Shown here piece by piece: positions 58,993 to 64,000 of a DNA stretch of 64,000 nt. The notes under the pieces are model-generated. The model ran no database searches, had not been told where the DNA came from, and saw nothing but the letters and a program-made list of their open reading frames with translations. The number at the start of each line of letters is the position of its first letter. Within the stretch, counting starts at the first letter, position 1. This DNA comes from Sipunculus nudus. Taxonomy: Eukaryota; Annelida; Sipuncula; Golfingiida; Sipunculidae. The stretch covers positions 75,368,429 through 75,432,428 of the forward strand of contig CM049312.1 of NCBI GenBank assembly GCA_026874595.1. Direction: 5' to 3'. A program made the translations under genes and the position numbers.

Positions 58993-59353
58993 GGGGTTGA
59001 AACGGGTACAAAATTTTGGACTCGAGTCCCCGATAGGCATTACCCGAATCAGAGTCGAGTACTCGTTACCATGGCAACATTGTGAATATAAAACGGACAT
59101 CTGTTTACCGATGCAAAATATGCATAAATTTGACTTTGTTACGGCTTTACTTTATCCCAACGAAGGAACAGATATATGTCATAACAAGACCTCTGTTTGG
59201 AGACCTATATATGCCAGGCTACGATAATGAATATGGGGCTACAGACTGCCCGTAAATTTGTAGTAATATACAGATATGAATGTACATACACGAGTACTCG
59301 AGTCCAAATTTTGGTAAGTATTACCCGGACTCGAGTACTCCTTTCAGCCCTTA
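58993..59353. mobile_element. hAT-like MITE with ACTCGAGT motifs
   Basis: Left GGGGTTGAAACGGGTAC and right reverse complement TAAGGGCTGAAAGGAGTACT resemble each other. Both ends carry ACTCGAGT and GTACTCG motifs inside. TTTTATTT and TTTTATTC flank the element, a 7-of-8 target duplication. This fits the hAT superfamily. Confidence 0.62.
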
Positions 59354-60350
59354 TTTTATTCCTTCAGTTATATTTCAGTACTATTTTTATCAGTAATCGG
59401 TCAGTTATGCGTCTCATAATGATTAAATTTAGGATTTAACATCAATGTCAGTTGCCTCATTAAAACGTCATTAATGTTAACCCCTTTTGAATGTTTGCAT
59501 CACAATTAAATTATGTTTAATTTTTAGATTAATAATTTATGTATGATGAAAAATCATGCTTCACAATATGTGATGTAAGTGAAGAAAATGATTATATTCT
59601 AACAGAGTTATTTGTCTTAAGGAGGGAGATTTGGCCAAGTATCCTTTATTGTGGGTGTTGGGCGGGGGGGAGGGGGGGGGGGGGTGAGTTCTGTCAGTCC
59701 CCCGTGGATTGTCCCCGTTACCTTATATCAGCAAACAAGTACCATCACTGTGCGACTGCACTTTTTGCTAATATCATAACACAATATTTCTTTAACCATT
59801 ACATTATATTTATTACACCATATTCAGCATTTTTTTTTAAATATATGATAAACTTAATTGATGCATTATTTTGCATCAAGCACGCTGGCTCCCCTTAACT
59901 TTATAATAAGAACACTGAATTTCATTTGCTTGGCCTGTTGTTATTTTGCCGCCATTGAGATTTGAACAGAGGCAGCTGCAAAGAGACCTGATGTTATTAT
60001 GCCCCTGTTGCGTGGAAGCACGAGAATACCATAGCAACCCTCCAGTGATGTGGAGGTCACGTGCGAGGTCAGAGAGGAATATCATCGCATTATTGAAAAT
60101 ATCAGTTGCTATAGCAGCAGAGCTGCTATATTTTTTTTATCTTTCATAAACGCAGGTTATCAATATCTTAAATGTAGAGTTTAAGGTATTACAGTTTCAT
60201 TTTATTAGCTCAAATTAGAAATGTACACATTGATTAGTAAAGTTTGATTGCGTTAATGATACGAGTGCTTGTTCCAAACAAAATAAATCCATGTGGGTAT
60301 AATTAAATCTGATTGCTATGAAAATTATTATCATGTACGGATAATATCAC

Positions 60351-60453
60351 TTATGATAATAATCATAAAAATAATAATAATCATAATCATTATCATAATC
60401 ATAATGATTATAAAATAAAAATAGAAATAAAAATAATAATAATAATAATAATA
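60351..60453. repeat. (AATAAT)/(ATCATA) simple repeat
   Basis: Mixed trinucleotide and hexanucleotide AT-rich repeats, with eight or so consecutive AAT units at the end. Confidence 0.85.
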
Positions 60454-61074
60454 CACAAACACGTAGAACCAAGTGAATAGCCATTGTTCTTTTTCTTTTA
60501 GTAAATCTGAAAATATATATCCATGATTCCATGACAGTACATTTGTTGATGGTTAGATCTGTATAAAATCCAATAAAGACATGACACTCTCTTTTCACAC
60601 TTCGTTGTTAGACAGTCGACTCTGGATCTCCTGCACCCGATCCCCTACTCACATGCACCTGAGTGACGTGTAAATTCAGGATAAATCACTATTTTTTTTC
60701 AAAATATAAACGATATACGCATCATCTGAGTAACAACTATTAGCATTGGTTACAGGATCTAAATACCGGTTACATTTTGAAAAATACTGGGTTTTTTTTT
60801 TCAGAATTAAATGCCAGGTGCATGTGGCCCTACTGCCATCTGTGGAGTAAAGTGCAAACTAAAATTTTTACCTTGTTAGTATAGAATCTGTATCCGAATC
60901 CGCTAGGTGCTGTAGATTTTTTGCTGCCCCCCCCCCCCCCCCCCCGGAAATGTAACCATTCACTAGGTAAATTCTAAGGATAAAATTTCGACGGAATAAA
61001 TATGCATTGGTGTCAATTAAAAAATGCTTTCGCTGTGGCGGGCTGAGTTGACCTGTGATGCATATTGGCGAAGC

Positions 61075-61525
61075 CTGACACACATTTCTCTTTGCCATGA
61101 TTAGAATTTGTTCATTTGACACATATTTCCCTTGGCAACGATTTGACTTTTGATTTAGGCACATATTTCTCTTGGCCATGGTCAGAATATTTATTTGGCA
61201 CACACTTCTCTTGGCCATGATCAGGCTTTTTTTTATTTGGCACACATTTCTCTCGGCTATGCAGATTTTTTTTTTATTTAGGCACACATTCCTCTTGGCC
61301 ATGGTCAGACTTGTTATGTAGGCATTCGCTTCTCTTGGCCACGGGCAGACTTTTTTAATTCGCACACATTTCTCTTGTCCATGATTACACTTTTTTATTT
61401 AGGCAAACATTTATTTTGGCCATGATAAGACTTTTTGGCACACATTTCTCTTGGCCATGATTAGAAGTTTTTATTTGGCACACATTTCTCTTGGCCATGA
61501 TTAGACTTTTTATTTTGACAAATGT
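61075..61525. repeat. ~40-bp minisatellite, about eleven copies
   Basis: ggcacacatttctcttggcc and atgattagactttttattt recur with variation in T-run length and single substitutions. On the minus strand this creates an open frame repeating MAKRNVCQIK with a 13-residue period, an artefact of the unit length and not evidence of a protein. Confidence 0.92.
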
Positions 61526-61529
61526 GAAA

Positions 61530-63400
61530 CTGTTGTACCGGTAATAAAGACATCCAGCAGAAAGGGATTTCAGTATACCTCTGTCTTCCTTATAGTTTTT
61601 ATTGATTATATGCATGACACGAAATACCATATAAACTATAGATGTTTTGGACCGTATTGATGCTCAGTTAGGGCCCCGCTGAGCCCAAATTCCAAGATGG
61701 CTCCTAGTGACAATAATCTGACGATTTCATGACTGTATAACGCATATACTTTCGTAGCAGACAATTTCTGAATACATTCGACATCTTTATCTGCTTATTG
61801 GTGCACATGGCGAAAACGCATTATCTTTAACGCACACTAGATGTCGCTCTTATTTGGAGGTTCATTCGAGCCTCAATTAATATTATGGGGCATCAGGAAA
61901 AAGCTTTTCAAACATGAAAAAAAATTTTAAAGTAAAAAAAAAAACCCATTTTAAACAACATTCAAACAAATTTTTGATAACTTCTTCCCATATAAAAAAG
62001 ACGTTTTTAATTGCCATAAATCAATTTAAATTATGTCTATAGCTGGTCCTCAGTACATGAATATGAGATTCGTTTTCCGATTGTTATATGATATGCATGC
62101 GTGGCGTATTGTTACTGACCATAAGTAAGCTCTGTTATGTTCTGTCTATTTATCTATATGGTAAATCCTTGAAGATTTATACATTTTAAAAAAGTTATAA
62201 GTCAATTTCAAATTATGGGGGGGGGGGATTCTTGAGAATTCTTTTTTAAAAATATGAGAAATCAAACTTCTGTGATTAGCGGGAAGCCACGATGTTTTTT
62301 ATATGGTACCGAATGGCGATTTTTCAGTTGCCTTGAAACTTAGGTTTTGGTAAAAAAATATCACATATAAAACTCGGATTTTTTTCACTAGGTACATAAA
62401 GTGTTTATATATTATGTCATAAAATGTGGCAAAGGGCAGGGGAAAAACACACAGTCTTAAAGAAATTTATCATCTGATACATAAAATGCTTAAAGCGTTT
62501 TATTGTAACGGGATTTAAGGTGGTCTTGGGTGTATGTGTAAATATTGCTATCATTATATGATTTTCTACATTTTCCTATTAGTTTAAAAGGTTGAAATGG
62601 GAGTTGGGGGAATACTAATATGCATGTACTACCTTTCAATCAATCAATTTTCAGAAAATCTTCGCAAGAAAAATATACAGACCTAAATCTGACCTAAAGT
62701 GTCCCCAAGGTAGCGTATCAGTCAATAACAGTCAAGCTGAAAGTTTTCAAATGATTAAATACCCAGTAAAATTCCGTGTTACAAAAAAAATCAACTAACG
62801 AGATATGCGACAAAAGTACAGTCTAATACTGATATTAATACAAAAGGTTCCCGTCAACATTCTATACTTCAGGTCACTTTGCTATCTGGGTGGACTAGAA
62901 AAGGCAAAACTGTTGTTTTTTAAAGGTGTGGATAATTTTTCGCTACATCTATTTGTTCAAATATTTAACACACTGCAAAACGTGCCATATAAGACATAAG
63001 ATGCCTCTTTATAGCCCTTAAAAGTTTAGATAAGCGGTCCGGAATTTAGGAGTTTTCCACAAAATGGGATATCACTAATATCGGTAATCTCGAGTGTGGA
63101 AAAGGTCCAGGCCAACCATGCACTAATGCCCCCTAACGTCCAGCCTGGGCATCCCATTTATTCGTCACGGCTGCATGAGCACTGCGCATAATGTTTTTAA
63201 TTGCCGATCATTCTGATATTTATTATTCATTATATTTATAATGTTTTGCTTGAAAAACATTACAGGATCACGAAAAGACATAAAAAAGTGCGGCAAATGA
63301 GCAGAATTACCTGATCTTCCTCAGAGAGACCTGATCTTCATTTGCAAAAAAGATATCCAAGAGAAATAGGAGCGGAGAATCCGTAGAACATTTTTTTTTG
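61530..63400. other. Intergenic DNA, nothing recognised
   Basis: AT-rich sequence with scattered short frames and a G-run at about 62218-62228. No exon, RNA gene or transposon end could be supported. Confidence 0.4.
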
Positions 63401-63435
63401 TATGACCCAGAAGTTTTCCTCTCTCTCAAAGGTCG

Positions 63436-63458
63436 TCATCATTATCATCATCATCATC

Positions 63459-63517
<59 letters not shown>
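63436..63517. repeat. (CAT)n-(TC)n-(TA)n compound microsatellite
   Basis: Three simple-repeat types follow directly on one another, about 28, 26 and 29 bases long. Confidence 0.95.
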
Positions 63518-63520
<3 letters not shown>

Positions 63521-64000
63521 TATATTCCGCGTATTATCTACAACCCTGTCCATTGCCCTTTCAAAGGAAATGAAACCAGTGTAAATTAATTTATCGCAGC
63601 GTGAATTGAATGTGAAGTAAAATTGAAAATATTAAGAAAATTCATCAAGTCGAAAGGGAGAGAGATTGAAGTTGTAGTAGGGTAAACCGTTGACATTCCC
63701 AAACATAAACCTCAGTGAACCTGAGCCTATAAATGATATCAAGGGACTCATTATTCTAAAAAATAAAACAAATAAATTTATCAATGCCCCGTCTCTCCTA
63801 CAGAAAAATCCTGAATTGGTCCTCTCATATAGTTATAATGGTCTTCCATTTTCAGTTTGCTTGTTTCAAACCTGCCAAACAGGAGATAGGTGTGTGGCGA
63901 CATCTAGTGGTTGACCGTGTAACTAAACTTGTGGCAGTGATTAACAACGAAAAAAGTCCGTGTGATGGATGGCCTAGTGAATTCGAGTTGTGTGTTTTCG

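Overview
This is a window of AT-rich nuclear DNA from an animal, with long introns, GT-AG splice signals and very dense repeats. Everything points to an invertebrate and probably a mollusc. The repeats that open with TTTTAGCTCAGCTGACTTTC or AGCGAACCTGTGAGC and then run into CCGT-rich DNA are a type I associate with molluscan genomes; this is an inference, since no search was possible. No bacterial genes, operons or CRISPR arrays are present.

Four protein-coding loci can be supported. (1) mrps23, the mitochondrial small-subunit ribosomal protein S23, lies on the minus strand (6157 to 3978). Its first three coding exons join in phase and align clearly with the vertebrate protein; the 3' exons were not found. 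(2) A secreted or receptor-like protein lies on the plus strand (27115 to 33456): a signal-peptide exon, a two-exon CUB domain and two further in-phase exons with no clear domain. Its 3' end is unresolved. (3) An NLR-like leucine-rich-repeat protein lies on the plus strand (37726 to 41459, three exons). It keeps the tail of a NACHT module and the LRRs, but no NACHT P-loop exon is visible upstream. (4) A small multi-pass membrane protein of unknown family lies on the minus strand (56202 to 54896, two exons seen).

Layout: 1-3.4 kb holds a 280-bp dimeric satellite; 3.7-6.2 kb mrps23 with SINE-like insertions; 6.2-9.2 kb sparse DNA and a SINE; 9.2-18.3 kb a large nested mosaic of two repeat families; 18.3-26.9 kb MITEs, a 142-bp tandem array and a solo LTR; 26.9-33.5 kb the CUB gene, whose introns are full of MITEs; 33.5-43.6 kb the LRR gene with copies of an unclassified repeat; 43.6-48.9 kb a second copy of the two-family mosaic; 49-53 kb sparse DNA with three strong CTCF-like motifs; 53-56.3 kb a foldback element and the membrane-protein gene; 56.3-64 kb intergenic DNA with microsatellites, a hAT-like MITE and a 40-bp minisatellite.

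The most striking signal is the 12-bp perfect palindrome GGTGGCGCCACC. I count at least 17 exact copies, locked to fixed positions inside three otherwise different repeat families, and it contains the CTCF core on both strands. Three full-length CTCF-consensus matches in one orientation also lie within 3 kb at 49.98-52.95 kb.
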